This document shows positions 33,861 through 45,119 of a DNA stretch of 64,000 nt, piece by piece. Source of the stretch: Coffea arabica (taxonomy: Eukaryota > Streptophyta > Magnoliopsida > Gentianales > Rubiaceae); assembly GCF_036785885.1 (NCBI RefSeq), contig NC_092322.1:14468466-14532465 (forward strand), given 5' to 3'. Both the position numbers and the translations under genes were made by a program. The notes under the pieces were generated by a model. That model saw only the letters and a program-made list of their open reading frames with translations, did no database searches and was not told the origin of the DNA. The first letter of the stretch is position 1, and the number at the start of each line of letters is the position of its first letter.

Positions 33861-36162
33861 CAAATAACAGATTAACAAAACATGCCTGGGGAGACTTCCA
33901 CAAGACTTGTGGTGTTTAGACGGTCCTGCCACGGAATACCTTTCGGCTGTGCTGGAAATGTGTTAATGGTTTGACGGAGAGATGAATATGGAAGCTGCAA
34001 ATCTTGCAATGACTAGGTGTGTGTGCTTTTGCTCCTTACATGTTGCTCTCAATATTATTGGTAGACTATTCCTTTTAAGATTAATAGGGGGGAAAACTAT
34101 TTTTTAAAATTATTTCCAGCAAAGGAAAGGTAGAATTTAAAAAGTAACGAAGCAGTGACGGACGCAGGATTTTGGTTTGGAGGGAGGGGGGAGGGGAATG
34201 ATCAAACAACGAGTAACAAAAAATTATCAAAACAAATGATGCACTCTAATCTAAAATTAAAGTCTTAAAACCAAAGTTTAATAGGTGATAACTAAACACT
34301 AAATGTTTTTAATAAGAAGAGACAAAATATAAGGCAAAAGATGAAAATTAGGTCATGGACCAAAATCATATAGACATTAACCCTATAAAAATTAACACAA
34401 AAATGTTAAGATACAAATTTTAGAATAAGAACAATTGACAGATTAATAATCATAAAAAATAATCTAAATCACAAATTTAAAATAAGTATATGTGTCCAAA
34501 TAATGAATGATTATGAATCAAATTATAAAGGGATTGTAAAGGAAAAAAATTAAACTCGCATTGAAAAAATGGAGTTTTGGGACGAGTCGATATTTGAAAT
34601 AAGTTGAACGAATGTGGGAAAAGATGGATGCTTGCTTCTTGGTTTAGGCGTTGGCTTTTGACTAATACATCAAGTCAATTGCATATAACTATAATTCTAA
34701 ATATAATTAAATTTCTTTTTATTTGTCAATTATTTGTTTCCTTACCTTAAGTAATGTAAGGACATACTAAATAGTAAATACATTAAAGCTATAATAGTGA
34801 AATTTAGTATATATATATATATATATGTATGTATGTCTGTGTGTGTGTGTGTCTAATGAAACTAGAATGACATATTATAAAACAAATTTTAAAAATTAAA
34901 GGACATAAACATGTTAACTAACCAAAAAAATTGTTGAGGAACAAAATGATAGAGTTCAAATTTAAATATAATATACCATATAGAATTTTTGGAAAATTTT
35001 AGGGATAGGGGGGTGGCTGCCCCAACCCGCCCTCCCTATGTCCATCATTGCAGGGAGGGATAGGGAAATTTGAACCCAGGACTTAAGAATTTTTATCCAA
35101 AAATAATGTTTAATTATATCTATTGTTTGTGGATCAAACATGAAGCATAAAAAGGGTTGGTTTAGTTGCATACATAGTTTGAAAGAATGTTTCTATGTTG
35201 TCTATTATTTAGAGAAAACAAAATTTTCAGTTCTCTCCTTTCATCACTAATTAAATTAAGTGCAAAATCTTTCTAGCTTATGTGCAAGCATGTACTGGAC
35301 TCAAATGATATTAATATGTACAATTAATTCCATTGTAAGAGTTTTTCATTAATTGATAAGTTTTTTTTTTTTATATATAGGTTAAAAGTTGGATTACAGT
35401 TGTAAGATTTTGTGTTTGTACATTCTTCCGAATTTTGCCGATAAGTATCTCTTTCTATATAAGTTGAATCACTAGGTTAATTATCCTGCCAAACAACATT
35501 ATTATTTTCCAGAGGCTGCATGCACCAAATTAGTTGAGGAGTGAGGACCAAATTTGGACTCTAATACCAATACAGTTAATTGTAGTATATATTTTCTACT
35601 ACATCTAAGAATTTGCATCTAATTGTTTAGGTACTATAAGTCATCTGCAATTCAACTATTCTTGGTATAGCAAAAATTAACCTTTTTTTTTACATAATAC
35701 TATGGCAAATAACTTAAGTTTTTACCTAATAACGAGTCTCTGTGGGATTAGTAATAAGAGTCTGCGAATATTTATGGCAACTATTCAAGTACAAAGTAGA
35801 AATATAGAAGTGATACGCGTAAAAAACCAGTAAAGGAGAATGTGTATTGTAAAAGTACTATATATATTATGCCCTTTTTGTTCTTATGATTATGCATCGG
35901 CAGTTGCATGTAGCACTTTTTATTTCTAGTATAATGTAGTAATATAGAACTGCTTATATAAAAATGCTATTATAGGAGTAACTTTTTTTTTTCGACATAA
36001 AACCATGGCACTTAAAGTTTTACTTAACAACAAGTCCAAGTATAAAGTAGAAATATAGAAGTAAATGATTGACAATCCAACCACAATGTAAATGACAGAA
36101 TTTAAAGTTTTAAAAGAGACAGTGTGTTGCAAAAAAAAAAAAAAAAAAAAAAGACACCACAA
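33861..36162. other. Intergenic DNA 3' of kinase copy C
   Basis: No gene is seen. The first part (33925-34090) is similar to 58997-59170. The stretch 34153-35050 has weakly matching ends (CAGTGACGG and CCATCATTG) that might be an old hAT-like element, but no target duplication is seen. A TA then TG microsatellite is at about 34808-34852. Short direct repeats lie at 35790 and 36039 (AAAGTAGAAATATAGAAGT). A 22-A run at about 36130 lies just past the kinase stop. Confidence 0.5.
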
Positions 36163-38505
36163 TTATGTGGAACTTAAAAACGATGTAGGACTGGGAGGAT
36201 CTGGAATATCAACAGTTCCTTCGAGCATCAGAAGAACTTTCTTCATGGATGGACGAAGTGCTGGCTCATCCTGGATGCACCAGAGAGCTATCTTTGTCAT
36301 TCTTTCCAGTTTTCTCATGTCAACAACCTCCTGATCACCAACCAATTTATGCAGCTCTCCGGCTTTGAAACACTGGTAAGCCCAATCTTCAAGAACAGCT
36401 TGATCCTCAGAAAAGCTCCAGTCTAGACTTTTTCGGCAGCATATGATCTCCAACAGCACAATCCCAAAGCTGTAAACGTCTGCTTTAACTGTCACGGGCA
36501 TCTTCCTGTACCATTCTGGTGCAACATAGCCTTTTGTTCCTCTAAAAGTTGTGTGAGTTCTTGTTTGATCACGCTTTAATAGCTTTGCAAGCCCAAAATC
36601 AGAAATCTTGGGACACCTGTTTTCATCCATGAGTATATTCTGAGGTTTAATGACGCAATGGATGATTTGTGTCTCACATTCTTCATGTAAGTAAAGAATG
36701 CCTCCTGCAATGTCGCGGGCAATTTTAGTTCTTTCGTCCCAACTCGGATGGTTCTCTGGTTTGAGAAGGACATCTGCCAATGATCCATTGCTCATATACT
36801 CATAAACTAGAAGCCTCTTAGCTCCATCAAGGCAGTAGCCGAGCAGCCGGACGAGATTGCGGTGATGTGTTTTCCCAATCACCTTGATTTCATTCTGAAA
36901 CTCCTTTTCGCCTTCTGCTAATACTTTCTCAAGCTTCTTCACAGCCACAACCTTCTCAGAATCTGGCAAAATCCCTTTATACACAGCCCCAAATGCTCCT
37001 CTACCCAACTCTTCTCTGAATTCATTTGTTGCTTGCTCCAATTCAGCAAAAGTAAAGGCCCTTGGAGCCACATTCTCAACAAATTCAACATTTCTGAATT
37101 GTGATACCTGCTTATAAGCCCATACCTGATTTCTACGAACATAAACTCCAGCAATTACAGATATCAGAACTCCAAGAACAACAAGGGAAATCCCAATTCT
37201 TAGAACATAGACACGAACTTCTTCCTTTCTGCATTTTAGAGGATTACTTGGAATTACACCTTCATCTATAGTTGCATGTTTGTGGACCTTGACAAGAGCA
37301 ATATTCGAGTCAGTTTCTCTTTTTCCATATGTCAATGGGAGCCTCTGCTTCTTGCATTGTCCATCTTTGAAGAATGCTGCTTCGCAGTTGCAATCTTCAA
37401 GACAAATCTTTGCACAATCTTCTCTCGTGCCTGTGTTCACCATGGAAAAGGTGTTATCTTCCCATACAGTATTTTCCAAGAATTCAATGGTATGGTTGAC
37501 ATTTGAATCCGTGGAATTACAACTATCTGTAACAAAACTCCTCTCACAGCCCAACCTCCAATTTCCTTGATTGACAAACTGAAATCCAGGAAGACATTTG
37601 CAATCGACCAAGTTATCAATTTTAGTGCAAAAGCCATTGAACCCACAAAGGCCTTTAGGATCACATCTATCAGTTGAGGATTCCCATATGATCGACCAAT
37701 TGCGCCCCTGATCTACCGAATATGAATACAGTCGGAAAATACCATCCACATCAATCTTCATCAAATAGATCATCTTGTTCTTAGGATGTCCTCCATCAGA
37801 AAGATTCTTCACTAAATTAACACTTGAATTGGTCAAGTACAGATGTCCGTCATCCTCGAGATTTAGAGTTACATTTGGACCGTCTCCAAATGTTCCAGAT
37901 GCCCAATAGGCAGTTTCCTGTTTGTTTGCTGCTCCCACTGGGTATTGTACAAGGTTTCCATCTGTTTGCATTACCAGACGAAAAATTCCTCTTGAATCAT
38001 CAGTTTCTGAAGCACTGGATATCAGCTCCTGACCGGCTATCAATTGCTGACGAGGCAATAAACTATTAGTCGGATGCTCGAAACTTTGCCATATGATTCT
38101 CTTAACAGAATCGTATAATACAAAATTTCCAGAATCCAACATAGAAGCTGATGAAATAGGTTCAGAAGGATCAACAACTGTTATGTCTTGGCCTTCTGGC
38201 AGCTGCAAAATGAGCCTGCCATCTGTAGACAAAATCAGCGAAACATTGCTCGAAAAAATGGGGTTATCCCTGTTGGCAGTCCAAACTGCAGTCTTTTCAG
38301 GAATTCCAGCAAGAAAAATCCCCACAGCATGGCCATTGCGTTGCTGATAGAATCCAAAAGCAAATATTCCAGATGGCGACAACCATGATGACGAGTTGCC
38401 TGTGGGCGTTAGAGAAGAACCTAAGCTAATGTTAAGAGGGCTTTTTTGAGCTGCTATTCCTGAATAGAATGCTGATGATAGAACGAAGAACAAAAAAGCA
38501 GCCAT
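36163..38505 (-). CDS. G-type lectin receptor-like kinase, copy C, probable pseudokinase
   Basis: The uninterrupted 780-residue frame has the full domain set: signal peptide (about 1-19), B-lectin (about 25-155), EGF-like segment (about 280-310), PAN/apple (about 350-400), membrane helix (about 433-457) and kinase. The glycine loop GRGAFGAVYKG, VAVKK (Lys523), DFG (Asp636) and APEW are present. The catalytic-loop aspartate is replaced: the motif reads IIHCVIKPQN, with Val618 encoded by GTC (plus-strand GAC at 36652-36654), where copies A and B have GAC for Asp618. Such a change normally abolishes phosphotransfer, so this receptor may act as a decoy, scaffold or co-receptor, or be newly non-functional. 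It is the most divergent of the three copies. No other damage is visible. Confidence 0.94.
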   Translation of the reverse strand: MAAFLFFVLSSAFYSGIAAQKSPLNISLGSSLTPTGNSSSWLSPSGIFAFGFYQQRNGHAVGIFLAGIPEKTAVWTANRDNPIFSSNVSLILSTDGRLILQLPEGQDITVVDPSEPISSASMLDSGNFVLYDSVKRIIWQSFEHPTNSLLPRQQLIAGQELISSASETDDSRGIFRLVMQTDGNLVQYPVGAANKQETAYWASGTFGDGPNVTLNLEDDGHLYLTNSSVNLVKNLSDGGHPKNKMIYLMKIDVDGIFRLYSYSVDQGRNWSIIWESSTDRCDPKGLCGFNGFCTKIDNLVDCKCLPGFQFVNQGNWRLGCERSFVTDSCNSTDSNVNHTIEFLENTVWEDNTFSMVNTGTREDCAKICLEDCNCEAAFFKDGQCKKQRLPLTYGKRETDSNIALVKVHKHATIDEGVIPSNPLKCRKEEVRVYVLRIGISLVVLGVLISVIAGVYVRRNQVWAYKQVSQFRNVEFVENVAPRAFTFAELEQATNEFREELGRGAFGAVYKGILPDSEKVVAVKKLEKVLAEGEKEFQNEIKVIGKTHHRNLVRLLGYCLDGAKRLLVYEYMSNGSLADVLLKPENHPSWDERTKIARDIAGGILYLHEECETQIIHCVIKPQNILMDENRCPKISDFGLAKLLKRDQTRTHTTFRGTKGYVAPEWYRKMPVTVKADVYSFGIVLLEIICCRKSLDWSFSEDQAVLEDWAYQCFKAGELHKLVGDQEVVDMRKLERMTKIALWCIQDEPALRPSMKKVLLMLEGTVDIPDPPSPTSFLSST

Positions 38506-39076
38506 GTATGGAAATTGCGAGATGGAATAGAAGAGAAGCAGCTTTTCTCTTGCTCTTCTGCGGATACACTGGTTGCATCACACTACTTAATATGTGTGTG
38601 AACTGATAGAAATTTGTCTGTGCAACGACTCAGATCTTCTGGGGAAAATAGTTGTATTCATGTTTTGAAAGTAGGAAAAATGAATCAGTTGAAACTTTCA
38701 ACTTCCATTTGTACAGAAACTTCTACGGATAACCTACTAGACAGAGTAAAGACTGGGAGAGATTTTCATCCCGACGTCCCAGAAGTCGCAGAGTCAACAA
38801 ATTGAAATTTGAATATTCACTTCCACTGTGATCAAACTTATAATTCACACCTGTCTTTTCAAAATTAAGTTGAAAAAGTATTGGTATTCTTGAATGTTGA
38901 AAAAATTGAGGAATGTTTTAATCATACGCTTTAAATTGGCACCCAATGACTTGGTCAACTGAACATCTGTAATACTTTATTTCACTCAACAATGAAGCCT
39001 CAACTTTCAATTCAAGTTTACAGGAAATTTCTTCTACTAAAAAATAAATTACATATATTCAAATTCAATAGATCGT
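38506..39076. other. 5' flank of kinase copy C
   Basis: No gene is seen. The leader resembles those of copies A and B. Sequence at 38819-38930 is similar to 58139-58170 and 58354-58400. The last five bases, ATCGT (39072-39076), are the target duplication of the composite element. Confidence 0.5.
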
Positions 39077-40338
39077 TGACAGGTGCCGAACCTGTGCAAT
39101 AATAAATACCTACTCGAGAAAAATACAGATTTTGTATATAGCGGTGAGTAGGGTCGAATCCACAGGGACTGGGGATAATTCGTTTCTTCTAGAGTCCAAA
39201 GTATGGGGGGTTTTGGATTAAATGCTAACTAAATAAATTAACTGCAGAGAATAATTAATTTAAAAAAAAATGATTGGGGAAACTCTAGCCAAGGGTACAC
39301 ATCAGAAATGGTTCATGCACTGATCATTGATGCAGAAATAATTCCAAAACTTAGCAATAGATTAGTTATAGTTGTCATGCACGCGATAGACAACCAACCC
39401 TTCCTTAATTTTTCGATAGCTAAGGTACGACCGTTAGCTATTTCTCTAACCCAAAAATAACCCTAGGTACGACCGTAGGATTTAATTTCTAGATTGCATT
39501 AATAATTAGAAAGGCCCAATCCTAACCAACAAACACGCTACGAGGGTTTGTTTAAATTAGATCATATGCTCCCCTGACATAAACCCAATTACGCCAGTTG
39601 CTACTGAGGTAGAGATAACGAACAATTACGGATTCAATTACCCCTATTTAGCAAAAATAGCCTATATGAATAATTAATTATTGCGCACTAATCAATCATA
39701 CACAATGCCATAGCAATTAAAATCAAGGAACATATAAATACCAATAAATGAAGAAAATAATTAAAACAGATTCGATCTCACAGTAATTGTCGAACCAAAT
39801 CGTCAGTTGTCCCCTTGACTAGAAAAGCTTAACCACGCCTCATGAGAAAATCTCCCCGTTCGGGAATATTGTTGAATACCTGGCGTGTGTCAGAGGCCAG
39901 TCCAAAGAAAGAAAACTAGAACTAAACTAAAAAACTAAAACTAAAGCCCTAGATGTCCTTTGCTTCTGTACGTTGTCCCCTTTTAAAGCAACAAAAGAAA
40001 GATGACTAAAAGCTATCTAGGTGGTCCCCACACATGTGGACAAAGCCTCCCAAGCACTTCCTATTCCAAGTCTCTCTACGTTGCTTTCTTTGAAGCCCAA
40101 ATGACCAAATGCCTTTTCACTAGCTTGTGGTCCCCCACCAATTCAAGGGCCCAAGGATTGAAGCCCTTAGAAGTCTCCATATTTTTCACAAAGTCCCTCC
40201 TTTTTGGTAGTTTCCTGCTTCATTCCTGAAATTGATTCCAAATACCAAATATGAATAAATATCAGCAATTAACACAATATTTGTCAGGGATAGAAGGGGA
40301 AATCAATAATAAAATTACTAACAGATTATACCCTATCA
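39077..40338 (-). repeat. 3' LTR of the composite element
   Basis: This 1262-bp LTR has a perfect 8-bp twin hairpin at 39416-39441 (ATAGCTAA with TTAGCTAT, loop GGTACGACCG) and a second at 39461-39480. It is distinguished from the other two LTRs by about eight sites. Confidence 0.95.
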
Positions 40339-40376
40339 ATTCCCCCCACACCTAAATCATGATTGTCCTCAAGCAT
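40339..40376 (-). promoter_or_regulatory. Polypurine module, left internal region
   Basis: In sense orientation a hairpin with one stem mismatch and loop AGGA is followed by ATTTAGGTGTGGGGGGAAT next to the LTR. It is the equivalent of 24892-24930. Confidence 0.75.
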
Positions 40377-40674
40377 AAGAACAGCAATTGAACACCAGAT
40401 TTTGACTATGGCTATTGCTCTAACTATCACATTGCCAAGATACCCAGAAAAACATATATCAAGCATCACAGTTAAGATCCAAGAAAAACCACTCCGGTTA
40501 GCTTCTCAACCACCAACTCCTCCAATTTAAAGCAAACTAATCTAAGGAAAAGGAATGGTTGCTCACATCTATCAGTAAATGGTCCAACCATTAATCAAAA
40601 TCTCGACATTAAGATCACAAATCGGCAAGCTGACTTGTTCACATACTAACACAATCTTTATTTTATTTTTTTCC

Positions 40675-40705
<31 letters not shown>

Positions 40706-41340
40706 GAGTAACAAAAGACTTAGTCTATAGCCCTTAGAATCTTTTGACGCGAACTCCAACATTTGATAGATGGAGGAGCCCGGTTACTCAGCTCCAATCG
40801 CTATAGGACCACGCACTCATAGCAACTACTACCTTTTGACGCGAAAATCGACACTTTAGGTGAAGATTCCCGGTTACTCAGTAGTAATCACTAGCGAAAT
40901 ACAGTCAACTCTTATTTACAACCATACAGCACAATAACTAAAAAAATAACACAAAAATCACAGCAGCCAGCCTCAAATTTCCCAATATGGAGAACTAAAA
41001 TTAATAACTGGACCAATTCACATGAAAAATGCCAACAATCATTCCCTATGCCTAGAAAAGTTAACCAAAAATTGAAAAAGTTAAGCAATTATTGATATTC
41101 ACCAAAGAGATGTTCATGAACTCAATCCACATTAGCTTGATACCCATCTTTTTTTTTTTATTTAAAACTTGGCAAGAGCAGACTTAGAGGCAACAATCCA
41201 ACATCAAAACTTGGTATTCATATGAAGACTGACCACTAAAAAGAAAGAGAAGAAAATAAACGAAAAATAGAGCAAATAACAAAAATAAAGGAAAACATGT
41301 AAAAACTAAAAATTAGAAATACTAGCTGTACCACAACTGT

Positions 41341-41377
41341 CCCCCCCCCACACCTATATCCTACATTGCCCTCAATG
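41341..41377 (-). promoter_or_regulatory. Internal polypurine module, left internal region
   Basis: In sense orientation stem CATTG with CAATG and loop AGGG precede GGTGTGGGGGGGGG. The equivalent lies at 47382-47418 in the right internal region. Confidence 0.65.
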
Positions 41378-42829
41378 GAGGGATTAAAGCAATTAAAGCG
41401 AAGAGGGCAACGAAACTTCCCTCACGAGTGGCGAAAGGATAGGAGGGAACAGTGGAGGGAAGCCGAGTTCTGAGACATCCTTGCCACTTAGCGGGTGATG
41501 TTCGTCATTCGTTCATCTACGTTGTGAACCTGTGCTTGTAAATGGCGCCACTCACCATTGACGCCAATTATCACCCCAAACAACAAAAGACAGAATATCC
41601 AACAAAGATAGCAATCACCAACGCACATTCATAGTCACTGGTGTTCCCCAACTCAACAATTAAAAGCAAACACGGGTCACCCAAGCCCAAATATGGTCAA
41701 CAAAGCAACAGTTGCACTCCAAAACTAACAACCAGCAATTATTATCAACAACTAGAAACTAGCAAGGTCACATCAATAAGCACAGGGGCTACCCAAATCA
41801 GTCAGTCAACAAGCAAACTCGGGCCATCCATACTCTCAACAAATGCATTCTAAAATTTCAACAAATGCCTCCACCAGTCAAACCATAACCACTGCCCCAA
41901 TAATATGCTAAATTCAGCAATAGATGTGTAGAAAATTAGCAATAGCAACACAGTCGCACGGTATTGGCAGTTAATCAAATATCCAACCAACTAGAGTTAA
42001 CTAGTTCCAGATAAAATATTCCAATAATAGCACCTAAAGACTCAACAAATGCCCCCAGTAGTGAGCCTCAAGAAGTGAACAGGTCAAGCAATAGTAGTGG
42101 AAAACTCTGACATTAACAACTAAATCTCAAACCCCTAGCTTCCAAGCAGTCAGCCAATAGAGTAGAATTAATCTAGTGGAGTCAAAACACCCACAGAGTT
42201 GACGAAATAATTCTAACGACTGACCCAAAGTAATGAAAACTCCAACACTTTTGCATGGGTTTTAACCAATATTAACCAATCACCAGGATGTCCCCAACAA
42301 TTAAACGAAATTCTACCACCCTCAACAAGTAAATCAAGCAACCAGGTTTTCCAAATCAACAGGCAGTAGCAGAACCAGATCACCCAAATATCAATAGACA
42401 ATTGCAGTATGTAGGCCCACCCAAAATCTCAACAGATGGCTCCAGTTGGCCAGGCAATGTCATAAGTCAAAACTAGCAAATGCAACTACGACAGCTTAGA
42501 AATTTGTCCATAAGAACTCAGCCAACCAATTAGAGGTAACAGATTCAATTTAACATATTCCCACCAGTACCACTGGGAATAAACTCTAGTAAATGGAAAA
42601 TCTCAACTAGCCAACCGAATCAGCAAAAATTTCAACAAAAATCCAGGTGAAGCAGCGCTCAGTGGATGCTCATAGTAGTCCAGCAATTCACTTCACTTAT
42701 GCAAAAAATAAAGCAGCAAAACAAATCTCAATCGACTCCAAAATTACCCTATGCACTTGAAATTGCAAAATTACCAACACGGGTTGTTGGACATGTTAAA
42801 GAACAGGAGTTAGACGAATACCTCCACCT

Positions 42830-43700
42830 TGACGCCTACATGGAGCGAAGGTGCGGCAAGGGACTCGGCAGCTTACGACGCACAGGTGAGCAGAGGCGGC
42901 GCTTGGAGATCCGCGGCTATGCGAGTGGTGTGGGCTGAGAGAGAGGGCGGCGTGCGGCAGTGGAAGTGTTGGAATCGGAGGACGAGCTGGAGCTGGAGCT
43001 GTGGGTTGCTGTGGCTGGTCCTTTTCCGATGGGCGAGCGACGCGCACGAGACCGAGGTGGCGGAGCGCGCGAGGTGGGCGTCGGCCGTGGGCTGCTGGCG
43101 ACGAAGCTAGGTTGTGCGCGAGGTAGAGCTGGGGCTGCTGCAGAGGTGGAAACGAGCTGGAGGGAGGCGCGGAGTGCTGGTTGGCCCGCCGCGCGTGAGA
43201 TTGGGCGGCAGAGTGGGCGGCTCGGGCGGCAACATGGGAGAGATGAACTGGTGGTGGAGAGAGCGAGGGGGTGAAGGGGAGAGAAGGGACGCGGTGGCTG
43301 CTGGAGGCTCGCGTGGCAGCGGTGGGTGGCTGCGATGGTGGCGCGCAGTGGGATCTTCAGCAGCTACGGCGGCGTGCGACGCAGAGAGAAACAGAGGAGA
43401 AGAAAGAAAGAAAAGAGAAAGAAAGAAAGAAAAGAGAAAGAAAGAAAGAAAGGAAGAAAGAAAAGAAAGAAAGAAAAGAAGGAAAAAGAAAAAGAAAAAA
43501 AAAGATTTTTTTTTTTTTTTTAGGCTCCCTTTGAGCTACGGTGAGAACCATTTTTTTTCTTTCTTTTTTTTCGGTTTTTTTCTTTTTTTTTTCTGCGGAA
43601 ATCAATTTTTTATTTTTTATTTTTAATTTTGGAAGCTAAAGCTACGGTGATAAGAAAAATTCTCTTTGTTTTTTTTTTTTTTTTTTTTACCTTTCCCACG
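42830..43700. repeat. GC-rich block, purine run and T runs, left internal region
   Basis: GC-rich DNA (42830-43390) runs into GAAA-type repeats (43385-43503) and T runs. It is identical in layout to 48870-49740 and to the other elements. Open frames in several phases here are not accepted as genes. Confidence 0.75.
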
Positions 43701-43905
43701 AACGTGACGCGGGCACGTCATGAGGGCAAGAGAGCTCCCAGAAGTTTCTGATCGTGAGCTTCCTGCACATCACCACGCGGGCGCGTCATGACTGAAGGTC
43801 ACCTACAAATCAGCAAAAACGAAAATTAACACCCAAAATCAGTCAAATTCAAGGAAAAATAGATTTAAACTATGACACGAAACCAACAAACAACTAAAAG
43901 AAACA

Positions 43906-43956
43906 ATTGGGTTGCCTCCCAATGAGCGCCTTTCTTTAATGTCTTTGGCTAGACAT
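43906..43956 (-). other. Two post-stop stem-loops, left internal region
   Basis: In sense order these are ATGTCT with AGACAT, loop AGCCAA (43939-43956), and ATTGGG with CCCAAT, loop AGGCAA (43906-43923). The first lies 13 nt after the stop codon of the broken ORF. Confidence 0.75.
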
Positions 43957-43969
43957 TATCATGCTTTGT

Positions 43970-45004
43970 TCATGGAGGATAAAATCGTGTGGCTCGTCTT
44001 AATGCTTCATCCTCTATATAGTCCTGATAACCCTCGTAAATAGAATAATCCTTGAGCATACGAGCTACGGGCTTCCATGGACTAGTGAATGGCGCCAAAC
44101 GAGTCGATGATAAGTTGAATTCTCCGTTCACTCCTCCCCCACTTGCATTTATTGGTTCAAGATATCTTGCCATCGCCACTCTTAATTTATTCCTGTCATG
44201 AAATTCAAAATTGTCCGGTATAATAAAGTCAATTTCGTTAACAGGAATTGAAGAGTAAGAGTCAGGAGAATATTGATGAAGGAGTGGAGAAGATGTCACC
44301 GTATTTGAAGATTGTTCACTGGATTCATTCACTTGAATGAGTTGATCCTGGAGTCTCATTTTTTACACTTCAACTTCCTTTTCAACTGCATCTTTAAATC
44401 CCTTTCCTTGAAACTCTTGCAGTTCCATGTCATTTGGCCGGATAATTGCACTCTCATTTCCTTCAAGATTGATATTGGTTTGTGAGGGCAATTCTTCAAG
44501 ATGAGCCTCTAATCGCTCTATCCTGGATGTCAATTGACGCAATTGATCTGCCAGGTCGCGACAGCTCGCTTGTGTCTTCTGATGAAATCGATTTAGGCTC
44601 GCTTGTGTCTCCTGATGAAATCGATTTGAATTAGCAATTAGTAAACCTATCATTTCTTCAAGAGACATACCTGACACGGAGGATGATTGCTGAGACTCTT
44701 GCTGTTGAAAATCCATTGGCCCCGTCGCATAATTAAAATTGGAATTATCCTACCATTCTTGATCATACCCGTTTGAATAAGGGTCATACTGCGTTTGATA
44801 TTGGAGTGGAAAATCTCCAAAAGTATCAAGTGGAGAACTTTAATTATCTTGAAATACGGGGCATGTGTCAGTTGAATAACTTGAGTCAAAATAAGTTCCA
44901 CAATTTGCAACAGCCCATTGATCATTAGGAAAAACATGAGTCTCATAACCCCATTCAGGAACAAAATCCAGTCTATCATCAAAATATGGAATGTTAGCAG
45001 CCAT
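43970..45004 (-). pseudogene. Broken gag-tail-like ORF, left internal region
   Basis: It is the same 345-codon unit as 2275-3309, with no length change but three nonsense codons: codon 55 (TAA, plus 44840-44842), codon 85 (TGG to TAG, plus 44750-44752) and codon 214 (CAA to TAA, plus 44363-44365). The coiled-coil part between the last two stops remains open. The same three stops occur in the right copy, so they predate the duplication of the internal region. The product is unlikely to be made whole. Because the element still spread or duplicated, the protein may not be needed in cis. Confidence 0.9.
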
Positions 45005-45096
45005 AAAAAAATAATAATAATAATAAATAAGAGAAAAATAAATTAAAAAATGAAAACAAGATAAACTCAAAAAGAAACAATTTAATCTGGCACCAA

Positions 45097-45114
45097 TCCC
45101 CGGCAACGGCACCA
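45097..45114 (-). other. Primer binding site, left internal region
   Basis: TGGTGCCGTTGCCGGGGA on the minus strand, one mismatch to the tRNA-Asp complement. The same site is at 51138-51155. Confidence 0.85.
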
Positions 45115-45119
45115 AAAAT

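Noticed and set aside
34808..34852. TA/TG microsatellite
   Set aside because: Simple repeat without evident function.
34153..35050. Possible hAT-like element with CAGTGACGG and CCATCATTG ends
   Set aside because: The ends match imperfectly and no 8-bp target duplication is present.
36128..36150. A22 run next to kinase copy C, a possible retrocopy tail
   Set aside because: On the gene's strand it is a T run, not an A tail, and the genes of this subfamily are normally intronless.
43114..43626. 170-residue arginine- and glycine-rich frame, also at 49155-49667
   Set aside because: It lies in the GC-rich block and purine run of the retrotransposon, is open in several phases at once, and shows no domain.
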